25,119 nt of DNA from Candidatus Thalassarchaeaceae archaeon (GCA_030745885.1 JASLNR010000018.1:1-25119); one strand, 5' to 3'; shown: positions 14,107 to 23,605, counted from the first letter of the stretch. Notes: a model not told the origin generated them from the sequence alone. Numbers and translations: made by a program.

Positions 14107-15384
14107 CTAACCGCATTGCACGCAATACACGCTTTCAGGCTGTCCACCCTCGACGAAGGAAGTGAACCATTCGAGGAAGGGCTGCCCCTCGACCTCCAGC
14201 GTGTAGAACCTCTCGGAGGTGAGGATGGTGTGCGCCTGTCCTGGTGAGAGGTATCCCGAATAGGGCATTCCCGCCTCCTCAATCTGACTATCGGCGGAGA
14301 TGATGACCGACTTGTAGTCCAGTGTCACATCGTTCTCCAGCAATGCGTTGAAGTAGCGCATCGTATTGTCATAGGAATCGTCGAAGCGCGCGAATCTGAT
14401 GTCATTGTCATGCGCCCAAGCACGCAATATGAGGTCGGCACTGGTCATCTCGTTGAAGTTGAGTCCATCCACTGGAAAGTCCGCCATTGAGGAGTTCAGC
14501 CCCCATATTTCATAGAAATCGTAGGTATTGTTCGAGAATAGCCCGCCACTGCCATCGTTGAAGACAGCTATGCTCGCTTCGGGGTAGTCATCGGAGGCTA
14601 GGGCCCCGTAGAAGGGCGAGGGCGGTGAGCCTGCACTGGACCCTGTAACGAAGATTTGGGTTGCAAGAGGATAGGTCTCGAGCATGTGGGCGTAGGCAGT
14701 CTGCGAGTTCACGTGACCGTTGTGACTGACAGGGCCACCTTCGTATTCGGTCACGGTAGCGCCAATGTGAATGTCCCCCGTGCAGTATGGGACGAAGACG
14801 AAGGACCAATCGGCAAAGGGATTGTCCTCGTTGTTGAAGTTGAAAATCCCGCCATTGTTCGAATAAACAGAGGAAGCCGTGCTGGGATTGTCCCATTCCC
14901 CGACAGTCGTCTTGTAGGTCCCACCCTCGAACTGACAGCTGTAGTCGTTCCAGCAGCCGCCGCCTCCCTGGAAGTATAGGACGACTCGAGAAGGATCCGC
15001 GTGTCTAGTCCAGAAGGAGTAGTTAGAGCCGTCAGAGCATTGGCAATCCCCTCCAGGATCGTGGCGAACCCAATTGACCCCATAGGAAGACTCCCACGGG
15101 GGGAAGACGCACGGAGCCTCGTCAGTGGCTTCAGGGTCGTAATTTGTCGCCTCGGCGGACATGCAACCGACTATCTCGTCCATGTCGAAAACCCCGTCTC
15201 CATCGGAATCTGGGTATTCGCAAGAGCCGTCGTCCGTAGTGGCTGCGATGTCATAATTGCTAGCAGATTCGTCTATGCACCCCAGTACGTCGGCAGGGGT
15301 TTCGTCACCGGGCTCTGACACACATCCTGAGAGCAGCATGCAACTGACGAGAGCGAGGGCGATAAACGTCCGGCGACGATGCAT
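14107..15384 (-). CDS. Lipoprotein with NOTUM/pectinacetylesterase-like hydrolase domain
   Basis: This is a 425-residue exported protein. Residues 1-21 are a signal peptide with a lipobox (LLSGC, Cys21), so it should be lipid-anchored outside the membrane. Residues 35-92 hold two copies of the GC(x)3-5A(x)NYD(x)AT...C repeat common in marine surface proteins, separated by a calcium-loop-like [12 protein letters not shown]. From about 100 the sequence matches the pectinacetylesterase/NOTUM alpha/beta hydrolases: [13 protein letters not shown] at 134-146, YCTGDIHIG at 200-208, nucleophile Ser250 in GSSAGS (more often GSSAGG in the family), and His385 in AHTIL. Many paired Cys fit an extracellular fold. 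The likely role is deacetylation or ester cleavage of a polysaccharide or lipid-modified substrate. It shares the strand with a Rieske oxygenase upstream and the thiolases downstream. Confidence 0.83.
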   Translation of the reverse strand: MHRRRTFIALALVSCMLLSGCVSEPGDETPADVLGCIDESASNYDIAATTDDGSCEYPDSDGDGVFDMDEIVGCMSAEATNYDPEATDEAPCVFPPWESSYGVNWVRHDPGGDCQCSDGSNYSFWTRHADPSRVVLYFQGGGGCWNDYSCQFEGGTYKTTVGEWDNPSTASSVYSNNGGIFNFNNEDNPFADWSFVFVPYCTGDIHIGATVTEYEGGPVSHNGHVNSQTAYAHMLETYPLATQIFVTGSSAGSPPSPFYGALASDDYPEASIAVFNDGSGGLFSNNTYDFYEIWGLNSSMADFPVDGLNFNEMTSADLILRAWAHDNDIRFARFDDSYDNTMRYFNALLENDVTLDYKSVIISADSQIEEAGMPYSGYLSPGQAHTILTSERFYTLEVEGQPFLEWFTSFVEGGQPESVYCVQCG

Positions 15385-15440
15385 CCAAACCGGGGGGAGG
15401 AAGTGAAGTTATCAAGGTATTTTCACTGTTTTCTCGACGG

Positions 15441-16502
15441 TTATGGGGTTTTTGTCAGCATTCTGTGGAAGTGGTGGACTCCAGTCTCCCTAGTAGGGGA
15501 GTAGCGACCACGGTCGTAGGCTCCAGAGCCCACTCCACGCTGGGTGGCCTCAACGATCCCCTGGTCCTCCGCTTCGACCTTATCCAAGTCGCCTCCGGCT
15601 CCCTTGCCAAGCAACGATTTATCGCCGACGAATCCATGATAGATAATACGCGTTCGATTGACTGAGAGGGGGATTACGAGGTTTACTGAGAGTCCCCAGG
15701 GGTAGAAGTTGAGGATTATCCCGGGATAGAGCCAGTAGTAGTACGCCGCCACACGCTCTCCGTAGTCTGGGGAGGACTCTGGGATGTCGAATGCGGGCTC
15801 GCCCTCGCTGGCAATGCCGATTTGAAGCACGCCGCCTTCGAACAGCTCGGTGCGATAGGCGTCGTAGTCAAGCGCGTCGTGGAGGTCGGGGTGGACATAC
15901 GGGATGTGGAAGCCTTCCAGATAGTTGTCGACATACAGAGCCCAATTGGCCTTTATCTCGTACGAGCGATGGCGCGATGGGTCATGCTCGAAGTCCTCGA
16001 TAGGAATCCACCCGAGCCTATTCTGCAACTCCGATATGCAAGCCTCTAGACCTGTTGGATTGGTACCGGTGAACACGATTCCCTTCCACTTGTGAACAGG
16101 GAAGGATGCGAGGTCATCAGATGGGCCGGGGAAGTCCTCGACCCCTTCAAACTCAGGCATGTTCCTGAAGCATCCGTCCAAGCCGAAGGTTCGGCCATGG
16201 TATGGGCATTGCAGAGTCTGGTTCGAGCTTGGATCGCTGGCAATCAGCATGCCCCTGTGGGTGCAGACGTTCGAGATGCACCGAACGTTCCCGTCCGTGG
16301 TCATGAGCATCGGCTCACCCACAAGGGCTTCCATGTGGTCAAGAGGCAGGGCGCCCCCCTCAGAGAGCTGCCCCTCATGACCGGCAAAGTGCCATGACCC
16401 GGAAAAAGTCGCGAGAAGTTCCGAGAATAGCGCCTCATCTGTGTAATAGCGCGAGGGGAGCGTCTGCGCCTTGCGGATATCTGGATTGATGGAGAGTGAC
16501 AA
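15441..16502 (-). CDS. Rieske non-heme iron oxygenase, large subunit type
   Basis: The 353-residue protein has the full ring-hydroxylating oxygenase layout. The Rieske [2Fe-2S] ligands are Cys80/His82 (CTHRG) and Cys99/His102 (CPYHG). The catalytic iron site has His199 and His204 in NYLEGFHIPYVHPDL, and a likely Asp ligand in VEAEDQG near the C-terminus. This layout resembles choline/glycine-betaine monooxygenase and phthalate-dioxygenase-like enzymes; the substrate cannot be assigned. The TTG start at 16502 is supported by GGAG seven bases upstream. No reductase or ferredoxin partner is adjacent, although the ferredoxin at 7979 is a possible donor. It lies 65 bases after grpE and 56 bases before the lipoprotein gene. 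Confidence 0.9.
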   Translation of the reverse strand: MSLSINPDIRKAQTLPSRYYTDEALFSELLATFSGSWHFAGHEGQLSEGGALPLDHMEALVGEPMLMTTDGNVRCISNVCTHRGMLIASDPSSNQTLQCPYHGRTFGLDGCFRNMPEFEGVEDFPGPSDDLASFPVHKWKGIVFTGTNPTGLEACISELQNRLGWIPIEDFEHDPSRHRSYEIKANWALYVDNYLEGFHIPYVHPDLHDALDYDAYRTELFEGGVLQIGIASEGEPAFDIPESSPDYGERVAAYYYWLYPGIILNFYPWGLSVNLVIPLSVNRTRIIYHGFVGDKSLLGKGAGGDLDKVEAEDQGIVEATQRGVGSGAYDRGRYSPTRETGVHHFHRMLTKTP

Positions 16503-16567
16503 GGTGAGCTCCGTGCTAGCCCCCGAAGCAATCCAATGTAGAAATTTCGACGTTGGGCGTGCGGGCC

Positions 16568-17083
16568 TTATGACGGTCGGGACTCGCCTTCGGCAACGAT
16601 GACTCTAGCTGCCCTGAGGACGCGGTCATGCAACGTAAAACCCTGTTCGATGACCTCTAAGACGCTGCCTGGCTGCGAGCCATCCGGACCTTGAACAGTG
16701 GCGATGGCCTCCATGCAAGTAGGGTCGAAGGGTTTTCCAGCGGCCTCGATTAGGCTCACGCCCTCCGCCTCGAGGGAGGACCTTATGCCATCGAGGGTCA
16801 TTCTCACGCCCTCGATGACCGACTCGGTACCGGTGTCGCCCTCTGCGGACTCCAGGGCCTTGCTCAGGCTGTCGACCATTGGTAGCAGTCGCCTTGCTAG
16901 TGAGGCTCCGCCATACCTAATTGCCTCAGAGCGGTCCCTCGCGGCCCTCTGACGTGCATTGGCTACCTCGGCATTGGCATATTGGAGTTCTTTCTCGAGC
17001 TTGGCCAATCTGAGCTCTAAATCAGCATCCTCGGCATCCCCAACCTCGGGAATCTCCTCCGAACTCTCCCCCGGCACGGGCAC
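16568..17083 (-). CDS. grpE: GrpE nucleotide exchange factor
   Basis: GrpE releases ADP from the Hsp70 chaperone DnaK. The product has a charged coiled-coil N-half (LELRLAKLEKELQYANAEVANARQRAARDRSEAIRY in overlapping segments) and the C-terminal GrpE domain: LLPMVDSLSKAL, EGVSLIEAAGKPFDP, and the ending EVIEQGFTLHDRVLRAARVIVAEG, which matches the conserved GYxLxxRVLRPAxVxV pattern. The start is unclear. There is no in-frame ATG after the rli stop; the first GTG is at 17083, giving 171 residues, with GAGTGGTG ten bases upstream. A start inside rli is possible. dnaK and dnaJ are not in the window. DnaK-system genes in archaea are generally regarded as acquired from bacteria. Confidence 0.88.
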   Translation of the reverse strand: MPVPGESSEEIPEVGDAEDADLELRLAKLEKELQYANAEVANARQRAARDRSEAIRYGGASLARRLLPMVDSLSKALESAEGDTGTESVIEGVRMTLDGIRSSLEAEGVSLIEAAGKPFDPTCMEAIATVQGPDGSQPGSVLEVIEQGFTLHDRVLRAARVIVAEGESRPS

Positions 17084-17120
17084 GGGTTCGAAGCACCACT
17101 CAAGAATCCGATGGTCTGAG

Positions 17121-18899
17121 TCAGTCCGCGTAGAAGTATTCGCCAGCCGCCTTCTGCTCGCGGTCCTTGCGGCTCGACGGCTTGTTGATACGGGGGCGGT
17201 GGGACTCCAGGTCACGACGGAAGGTTACATCGACGTCCGACAGGAAGAGGTTCATCCCCTTACGCAGGGAAAGGGGGCCCACGGCGTGACCATGTTTGCC
17301 GCCCTCCCCCTGGAAGACCAGGAGGGAGTCGCTGACGATATCGATGAAGTAGGTGTCGTGATCAATCACCATGGCAGCCTTCTCGTTGCTCTCCATGGTC
17401 CTCCTGATTGCCTTCGCCGCCTCCATCCTGGCATTGGCGTCAAGGAATGCGCTAGGTTCGTCGAATAGGTACAAGTCGGCCTCCTTTCCGAGGCAAATAG
17501 CTATGCTGACGGCCTGCAACTCGCCGCCGGAGAGATTCTTGGCCCTGAGTTCGAGCAACTGATCGACCTGCAATGTCCTGATGACCTGGGTGTGGAACTC
17601 GCCTGACCTCCACGAGACTCCAATCTCACTGTCCAGCCACTCCATCACCGTCCCCTCGAAGTCAGTGCTGACGTGCTGAGGCTTGTAAGAGACCTCGGAG
17701 TCCATGGTGCACCATCCTTGATCGGGTTCCATCTCTCCGGCAATCATCCTAACCATGGTAGTCTTCCCAGTAGAGTTGGGGCCGACCACGCCGACGACCT
17801 CCGCGGACCTCACCTGACCCTCCCCGGTGGTGAGCTCGAACTCCCCCAGCGTCTTCTCCATGTCCCCCCATCGAAGCATTGCCTGACCGAGTCCCTCGCC
17901 CCTCACACGACCCTTCAGGAACTGGATGGGCTTGTCACGGATGCGGATGTTCTCCTCTGGTAGGAAGCCGTCCAGATAGGCATTGATCGCAGTTCTTGTC
18001 GATCTTGCCGGGGTGAAGATTCCATAGGCGGCACGCTCGCCGTAGACGATGTGTATCAGGTCGCAAAGGACATCGAGAATGGCGAGGTCGTGCTCGACTA
18101 CGATTGTTCGCTTGCCTCGCTCGGCTAGATTCTGTATTATCCGTACTATTCGCATCCTCTCGTGGATGTCCAAGTAGGAAGAAGGCTCGTCGAAGAAGTA
18201 GACTTCGGCCTCCTTCAGTAAGGTGGCGCAAATGGCCACCCTCTGCAGCTCTCCGCCCGAGAGAGACTGGAGGTCACGTTCGAGGATATGGTCAATGTTC
18301 AGCGCCTCAGCGAACGATGACGCCTCGCCTCGCTCGTCGACCCTATCCAGCAACTCCTTAACGAGTCCATCGAATATCGATGGCAGCTTATCGACGTATT
18401 GCGGCTTGACAGCCACGGTGGCCTTCTCCTCCGAGACCAAAGTTAGGTAGTCCCTCAACTCGCCCCTGGGAAACGAAGGCAGGATTTCCTCCCAAGCCCT
18501 CGAGTTCGACATCCAATCCCCTAGATTGGGCCTGATGGCCCCAGATAGAAGGTTGATTGCAGTAGACTTGCCCATCCCATTTGGACCTAGGATTCCCACG
18601 ACCTTCTCCTCCCTCGGTGCTGGAAGGCGGAACAGCCGGAAGCCGTTCTCCCCATAGCGATGGGTCATCTCCCCTTCCAGTTCACCTGGGAGATTGGTGA
18701 TAATGAGCGCGTCGAAGGGGCACTTGTTGACACAGATGCCGCAGCCAATGCAAAGTGGCTCTGAGACGATAGGCTTGCCAGTGTTGTCGTCGAACACTAT
18801 GCACTCTATGCCGTTGCGGACCGGGGGGCAGAAGGCCCAGCACTCCGAGTTGCACTTCTTGGGTTGGCAACGCTCCTCTAGAAGAACGGCCACCCTCAT
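17121..18899 (-). CDS. rli: ABCE1/RLI ribosome recycling ATPase
   Basis: This 592-residue essential archaeal and eukaryotic protein splits ribosomes after termination. Two [4Fe-4S] clusters at the N-terminus use Cys11, 16, 20, 24 (CQPKKCNSECWAFC) and Cys50, 53, 56, 60 (CIGCGICVNKCP). Two ABC ATPase domains follow: Walker A GPNGMGKST at 105-113, LSGGELQRV and FFDEPSSYLD in the first, and GPNSTGKTT, LSGGELQAVS and LFDEPSAFLD in the second. The first Walker A reads GPNGMG where GTNGIG is usual. The ATG at 18899 matches the family start (MRVAV) and has GGGGGA seven bases upstream; the frame is open to an ATG at 18938. It lies 68 bases after a prenyl synthase gene and 37 bases before the proposed grpE start. 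Confidence 0.97.
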   Translation of the reverse strand: MRVAVLLEERCQPKKCNSECWAFCPPVRNGIECIVFDDNTGKPIVSEPLCIGCGICVNKCPFDALIITNLPGELEGEMTHRYGENGFRLFRLPAPREEKVVGILGPNGMGKSTAINLLSGAIRPNLGDWMSNSRAWEEILPSFPRGELRDYLTLVSEEKATVAVKPQYVDKLPSIFDGLVKELLDRVDERGEASSFAEALNIDHILERDLQSLSGGELQRVAICATLLKEAEVYFFDEPSSYLDIHERMRIVRIIQNLAERGKRTIVVEHDLAILDVLCDLIHIVYGERAAYGIFTPARSTRTAINAYLDGFLPEENIRIRDKPIQFLKGRVRGEGLGQAMLRWGDMEKTLGEFELTTGEGQVRSAEVVGVVGPNSTGKTTMVRMIAGEMEPDQGWCTMDSEVSYKPQHVSTDFEGTVMEWLDSEIGVSWRSGEFHTQVIRTLQVDQLLELRAKNLSGGELQAVSIAICLGKEADLYLFDEPSAFLDANARMEAAKAIRRTMESNEKAAMVIDHDTYFIDIVSDSLLVFQGEGGKHGHAVGPLSLRKGMNLFLSDVDVTFRRDLESHRPRINKPSSRKDREQKAAGEYFYAD

Positions 18900-18967
18900 A
18901 CTTCTTTCCCCCTGCGTTTCGCTCAATACATCTTCCATGCGGCTTACCGGAGGCAGCCGCTTTTCAC

Positions 18968-20305
18968 TCAGACTCCAAGGAAACGGTACCTCACATACAC
19001 GTATGCTGCCAGTAGCATCTTCTCGGTCTTCGAGAGTTGTACCCTCTCAGTAAACACGTCGCCATCGCGCTTGATGATCTTCTTCATTATCGACTGGTAG
19101 AAGGATGACATCGCCGCGGGAGAGTAACGGGACGATTTGTCGAGCATGGGGAACAACTTGAACGTCCGCTCCCTGTATCTTTCAACGCGATCAAGGTATT
19201 CCTTGACGAACGGCGCCCATCCAGGATGGCTCAACAGTGCCTCACCGCCCTTAATGTCCTCCTCACTAATACCCCAGCGAGTTAGGTCCTCCATGGGCAG
19301 GTAAATCCGGTCTCGTTCGGCGTCCTCGGCGACATCGCGGATAATGTTGATCAACTGCATAAACACGCCCCATGACTCCGCGTACTCGCGCGCCCTCGGG
19401 TCGTCATAGCCATAGATCTCAATGCAGACCAAGCCCACGGTCGAAGCTACCCTGTAACAGTACGAGTAGAGGTCCTCGAAGGTTTGGTACCTATTGCGAT
19501 GAAAGTCATCCTCCATCCCACTGATCATGTCATCCAGAAGTTGACGAGGGATGCCGAAAGTCCTCACCGTGTCCTTGATTGCAATGAATATAGGATCAGT
19601 AGAGGTGACATTTCCGAAAGCTGTTGACAGTTTCTTCCTATAGTAGAAGAGTTGGGACATCTTGTCGTTGTAGATAGTTCGGTTGAGCACCGGCTTACCG
19701 GGGCTAAGGCGTTCGATGCTGTCCCTATAATCAACAGACTCCGGATCCTCTGAAGAACCCCCGGGGAAGAAATCGACATAGTCGCCATCGGCAATATCGT
19801 CGGCTCTTCGGCAGAATGCGTAGTATGCCATGATGGCACGGCGCTCTGCCTCTGGAAGGTACTTGAACGAGTGGTAGAAGTTTCCAGCCTCCCTCCGAGT
19901 CAGCTCCTCACAGTAATCGTAGGCCGTTTCGATAATGTGTTCGGGGACATCGGGTTCGGACCAAATAGCGGCATCGATATGCCTGAAGGGGTTGACCAGT
20001 TCACCGCGTGTGCCGATGACACCCATGAAGAGGGCCCCCTCACGCATTGCTTCTAAGGCTGTGATGCTGATGGCGCGAGTCGCTTCCTTGGTCAAGCCGA
20101 CCGTGGATCTGAGTATGTCTATGGGTTGTTCGGAATCGCTAGGCGTGCCGACATAAATGGAACGTTGAGGCTTGTCTAAGGGCATGGTCGCGACCCGGGA
20201 ATCCTGACTACGCGCCATTGTGTTCCAGAAATCGGGTCGAGCACGCTCTTCTTGAATGTCTCGCGGGTGCGATAGCATGATGCGTCGGATTGCTGAACAA
20301 CCCAT
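18968..20305 (-). CDS. Phytoene/squalene synthase family protein with long N-terminal extension
   Basis: The 445-residue protein is a head-to-head prenyl synthase, which joins two GGPP (phytoene) or two FPP (squalene). The catalytic domain begins near residue 122 with AYDYCEELTRREAGNFYHSF. The first Asp-rich motif is DDIAD at 169-173, and the second is NIIRDVAEDAERDRIYLP, with YSYCYRVASTVG before it. These match CrtB most closely. The 120 residues ahead of the domain are not found in ordinary CrtB (about 300 residues) and match nothing I know. The ATG at 20305 lies 14 bases after the preceding gene but has no ribosome site. In-frame ATGs at 20278, 20218 and 20185 are alternatives, the last leaving an extension of about 80 residues. 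It probably supplies carotenoid precursor, for example for retinal. Confidence 0.85.
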   Translation of the reverse strand: MGCSAIRRIMLSHPRDIQEERARPDFWNTMARSQDSRVATMPLDKPQRSIYVGTPSDSEQPIDILRSTVGLTKEATRAISITALEAMREGALFMGVIGTRGELVNPFRHIDAAIWSEPDVPEHIIETAYDYCEELTRREAGNFYHSFKYLPEAERRAIMAYYAFCRRADDIADGDYVDFFPGGSSEDPESVDYRDSIERLSPGKPVLNRTIYNDKMSQLFYYRKKLSTAFGNVTSTDPIFIAIKDTVRTFGIPRQLLDDMISGMEDDFHRNRYQTFEDLYSYCYRVASTVGLVCIEIYGYDDPRAREYAESWGVFMQLINIIRDVAEDAERDRIYLPMEDLTRWGISEEDIKGGEALLSHPGWAPFVKEYLDRVERYRERTFKLFPMLDKSSRYSPAAMSSFYQSIMKKIIKRDGDVFTERVQLSKTEKMLLAAYVYVRYRFLGV

Positions 20306-20319
20306 CAGACAATATGGCG

Positions 20320-21333
20320 TCAGGGGGTTCGATTGGATTCGAGGAGTTTCTGACTTAACCTAGAAGAAGGCAGAGCGAGGATGATTCTGTTCCTCAGTCG
20401 CTTGATTTCAGGCCTTAGGACCTTGATGCGGCTCTCGGCATCCAGAACATTGTGACGGCGCAGCAGTCTCAGAGTGCGCTGACCGATGAGAACTGGCATC
20501 ATGCATGCCCCCCTCAATCGGAACTGCCTGTGAGGTAGAAGGGCGATGTAATCGACTGCGGCATCCAAGTGCGAGGACGCCTTGTCGATGTAGTCATCGA
20601 ACAGAGTACGGAAATGGTCGATGGCTCCCGAATCCAGCAGGTCGGACGGAGACAACCCGTGCTCGGACAGTGCTTCGCTTGGCAGGTAGCAGCGACCCAA
20701 TCGAAGGTCCTCTGGTATATCGCGCAGGATGTTGATCAGTTGCAGAGCCTTGCCGAACCTCACACCGGTCTCGAATAGCTGGGCCTTAGTTTGGGGATCG
20801 GAATCGAAAAGGTGCTCGAGGGACATGTGGGTCCAGAACTCACCGACGCTTCCAGCCACACGATACGCGTAATCGTCTAGTTCCCCCTCCTTGGAGAGCG
20901 CGATGATGGATTCGCCGGACGCGTTTGCAAAGCGCCGCAGGTCGAGGGTCTGGCCGCTGATTATGATGTCGAGGCACTGTCGAATTCGCTGCTGATCGAC
21001 GGAGCGGAACCTCTCTATGCATTCTACGGATGAGGCGGCGCTCTCCAGAAGCTTCGCCTCGGCAGGGTTCCTCTGTAGTCGTGCCAAGGCGACGAGGTCC
21101 GGTAGCGTGGACGAGCGCTCTTGAATACGTTCGTTGAACTGTTCAAGTGACTGCAGTCTCTGATCGGTGGGACCTTCATCTGAATCGGCGATGGTGTCGG
21201 ATGTGCGGGCCAGAAGGTACAGCAAGCCAACCTGGGGCCTAATGCGGGAGGGCAACACCTTGAGGGTCAGATAGAACGAGCGCGAAGTCCCCTCCAGGAT
21301 CGAGTCGAGCTCGGGGCCTAGCATCTCGGGCAT
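20320..21333 (-). CDS. Squalene/phytoene synthase family protein (squalene-synthase-like)
   Basis: The 337-residue protein is a second head-to-head prenyl synthase. It has SRSFYLTLKVLP at 17-28, the first Asp motif DTIAD at 46-50, SGQTLDLRRF at 126-135, YAYRVAGSVGEFWTHM at 155-170 and the second Asp motif NILRDIPEDLRLGRCYLP at 201-218. The VGEFWT block and the ILRDIPEDLRLGRCYLP form are what I associate with bacterial squalene-synthase-like proteins rather than CrtB, so squalene or a related product is a reasonable guess. The ATG at 21333 has GGTGGT six bases upstream; the frame is open to a GTG at 21366. It lies between sucD and the other prenyl synthase on the same strand with short gaps, indicating one operon. 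Confidence 0.87.
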   Translation of the reverse strand: MPEMLGPELDSILEGTSRSFYLTLKVLPSRIRPQVGLLYLLARTSDTIADSDEGPTDQRLQSLEQFNERIQERSSTLPDLVALARLQRNPAEAKLLESAASSVECIERFRSVDQQRIRQCLDIIISGQTLDLRRFANASGESIIALSKEGELDDYAYRVAGSVGEFWTHMSLEHLFDSDPQTKAQLFETGVRFGKALQLINILRDIPEDLRLGRCYLPSEALSEHGLSPSDLLDSGAIDHFRTLFDDYIDKASSHLDAAVDYIALLPHRQFRLRGACMMPVLIGQRTLRLLRRHNVLDAESRIKVLRPEIKRLRNRIILALPSSRLSQKLLESNRTP

Positions 21334-21368
21334 GAAACCACCACCTAGGCCACGCGGGCGGCTCACTC

Positions 21369-22298
21369 CTAAGACTCTCGCAGGCCCGCTTCGACCAGCA
21401 CGTCGAGCAAGACCTCCCCAATTTTAGAGGGGTCCCTTGCGATATGGATTCCGGCTGCTTCGAAGGCGGCGAACTTCTCCTCAGCCGTGCCTTTCCCGCC
21501 GGAGATAATAGCTCCAGCGTGACCCATTCTCTTGCCAGGAGGGGCAGTGGCTCCGGCTACGAATCCGATGAGTGGCTTGGAGAAATTATCCTTGGCCCAC
21601 TTTGCTGCATCCTCTTCAGCCGTGCCGCCAATCTCGCCAATCATCACCACCGCCTCAGTCTCTGGGTCTCCCTCGAAGGCAGAGAGGCAGTCGATGAAAC
21701 CGGTTCCGCTCACAGGGTCACCGCCGATTCCGATGCAGGTCGTCTGGCCCTCGCCGACGCCCATCGTCTGGGCCACGGCCTCGTATGTGAGCGTGCCAGA
21801 CCTGGAGATGATTCCGATTCGCCCCTTGGCATGGATGTAGCCCGGCATTATGCCAATCTTGCAGCCACCGGCATCACCGGGGCTGATGATTCCCGGGCAG
21901 TTCGGCCCTATCAGGCGTACGCCGGGCCTCTGACCTATGTGGGCCACCACCCGCACCATGTCTAGAGTGGGGATGCCCTCGCTGATGCATATGACCAAGC
22001 CGCCGCCGTTGAGCTCGTGGAATGCATCGGCGGCCTCCGTAATCGCCGAAGCCGCGAACCTGGCGGGGACGTAGATGACGCTGGCCTCCGCACCGGTCTC
22101 GGAGATCGCCTCAGACATGGTGTCATAGACGGGCACTGAGCGACCGGGCAAGTCAACGGTCTGGCCTCCCTTCCCGGGTGTGACCCCACCAACGATATCG
22201 GTGCCATACTCGACCATCCGGGTGGCATGGAACATTCCCTGGCTGCCCGTGATGCCCTGAACCAGGACCTTGCTGCTCTCGTTGATCCAGATGCTCAT
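21369..22298 (-). CDS. sucD: Succinyl-CoA synthetase alpha subunit (SucD)
   Basis: The alpha subunit binds CoA and carries the phosphohistidine that links CoA-thioester cleavage to NTP formation in the TCA cycle. The 309-residue product shows the CoA-binding start [11 protein letters not shown] near 11-21, [32 protein letters not shown] and the active-site His260 in [12 protein letters not shown]. The ATG at 22298 overlaps the sucC stop as ATGA (22295-22298), typical of translational coupling, so the longer open frame to 22379 is not used. The gene order sucC-sucD is standard. It is followed after 35 bases by a prenyl synthase gene. Confidence 0.97.
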   Translation of the reverse strand: MSIWINESSKVLVQGITGSQGMFHATRMVEYGTDIVGGVTPGKGGQTVDLPGRSVPVYDTMSEAISETGAEASVIYVPARFAASAITEAADAFHELNGGGLVICISEGIPTLDMVRVVAHIGQRPGVRLIGPNCPGIISPGDAGGCKIGIMPGYIHAKGRIGIISRSGTLTYEAVAQTMGVGEGQTTCIGIGGDPVSGTGFIDCLSAFEGDPETEAVVMIGEIGGTAEEDAAKWAKDNFSKPLIGFVAGATAPPGKRMGHAGAIISGGKGTAEEKFAAFEAAGIHIARDPSKIGEVLLDVLVEAGLRES

Positions 22299-23506
22299 TG
22301 CGGTGTGCCTCCGATGACCTTGACGATTGCCTCTCCGGCTTCTGCTAGAGTGCTGGCAGTGATGATGTCCAAATCGCAATCATCGAGAATCTGCTTGCCC
22401 TCCGAGTGGTTCGTTCCTGAGAAGCGAACCGCGAGAGGGATATTGAGTTCGATCTCCTCGGAAGCCTCGATGATGCTGCTGGCGACCATATCGCATCGGA
22501 TTATGCCACCGAAGATGTTGACGAGAATCCCATCCAAACGGGGGTCCTCGAGGATTATCCCGAAGGCGGCGGTGATGGATTCGCGGTCAGCTCCACCTCC
22601 TATGTCGAGGAAGTTGGCTGGCTCCCCCCCGTAGAGCTTGATGACGTCCATAGTGGCCATTGCGAGACCGGCACCGTTGACCAGACAGCCTATATTGCCA
22701 TCCAGATCGACGTATGAGAGTCCGTGCTCGCGCGCTCGGACCTCGATGTCGGACTCCTCCGAGGGGTCGCGCAGATCCGCGCGCCAAGGGTGCCTGAAGG
22801 AGGCGTTGTCATCGAAGCTGACCTTCGCGTCCAGAGCCACCATCGTGCCGTCCTCAGTCCTGACAAGCGGGTTGATCTCGATCATCGAGCAGTCTCTGTC
22901 AAAGAATACCGACGCTAGTGACCCGATCATCTCGACGAAGGAGGCATGGGCCGTGCCCGAGAGGCCCAATGAGTCGGCCAGCGCGCCTTTCTGCTCGTTC
23001 TGCAGGCCGTCCAACGGGTCGACCCAGGCCTTGTGGATGGCCTCAGGAGTGCTCTCGGCAACCTCCTCTATGTCCACACCGCCCTCGGTGGAGGCCATGA
23101 CGAGGACGGAGTCCTCCTCGCGGTCGATGAGCAGGGCTAGGTAGTACTCGTGAGCGATGGCGCAGCCGGCCTCGACGTAGAGGTTGCTGACTAGTTTGCC
23201 GGATGCGCCGGTCTGCTTGGTCACCAGCCTGTGCCCGATGATGTTCGAGGCGAACTCCCCCACTTCCTCGCGTGAGGTTGCCACCTTGACCCCCCCTTCC
23301 ATGACCAGTTCCCCCGAATCGGGATGGTACAGGTTGCCCTTGCCACGCCCACCGGCGTGTATCTGGCTCTTGACGGCGACCACTTTCGATCCCAACGAGT
23401 CGTAGGCAGCAAGCGCCTGCTCGACATTCGTGCAGTGCACCCCCTCCTGCACTTCGACCCCTGCATCCCTGAACAGAGCCTTTGCCTGATACTCGTGGAT
23501 GTTCAT
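22295..23506 (-). CDS. sucC: Succinyl-CoA synthetase beta subunit (SucC)
   Basis: The beta subunit is an ATP-grasp protein that binds the nucleotide and succinate. The 403-residue product begins [17 protein letters not shown], as the family does, and contains [35 protein letters not shown] and FLDIGGGA followed by the LVNIFGGI block. The ATG at 23506 matches the family start; upstream ATGs at 23512 and 23524 are possible, the latter with AAGGA close by. Nucleotide preference (ADP or GDP) is not determined. It is the first gene of the ten-gene minus-strand run. The 99 bases between it and the divergent nucleotidyltransferase must hold its promoter; I see no clear TATA box there. Confidence 0.97.
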   Translation of the reverse strand: MNIHEYQAKALFRDAGVEVQEGVHCTNVEQALAAYDSLGSKVVAVKSQIHAGGRGKGNLYHPDSGELVMEGGVKVATSREEVGEFASNIIGHRLVTKQTGASGKLVSNLYVEAGCAIAHEYYLALLIDREEDSVLVMASTEGGVDIEEVAESTPEAIHKAWVDPLDGLQNEQKGALADSLGLSGTAHASFVEMIGSLASVFFDRDCSMIEINPLVRTEDGTMVALDAKVSFDDNASFRHPWRADLRDPSEESDIEVRAREHGLSYVDLDGNIGCLVNGAGLAMATMDVIKLYGGEPANFLDIGGGADRESITAAFGIILEDPRLDGILVNIFGGIIRCDMVASSIIEASEEIELNIPLAVRFSGTNHSEGKQILDDCDLDIITASTLAEAGEAIVKVIGGTPQ

Positions 23507-23605
23507 GCGCATCGGCACTCGCATCACGTCCTTGAACGATGCGCCCGGCCAGTAACCTGACTAAACTCGCGAAGTGATGAAATGGGGGGCTACGTCCGTC
23601 TGACC

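Noticed and set aside
17083..17100. GGTTCGAA, resembling a tRNA T-loop
   Set aside because: It lies within or beside grpE coding sequence, and no acceptor, D or anticodon stem can be drawn around it.
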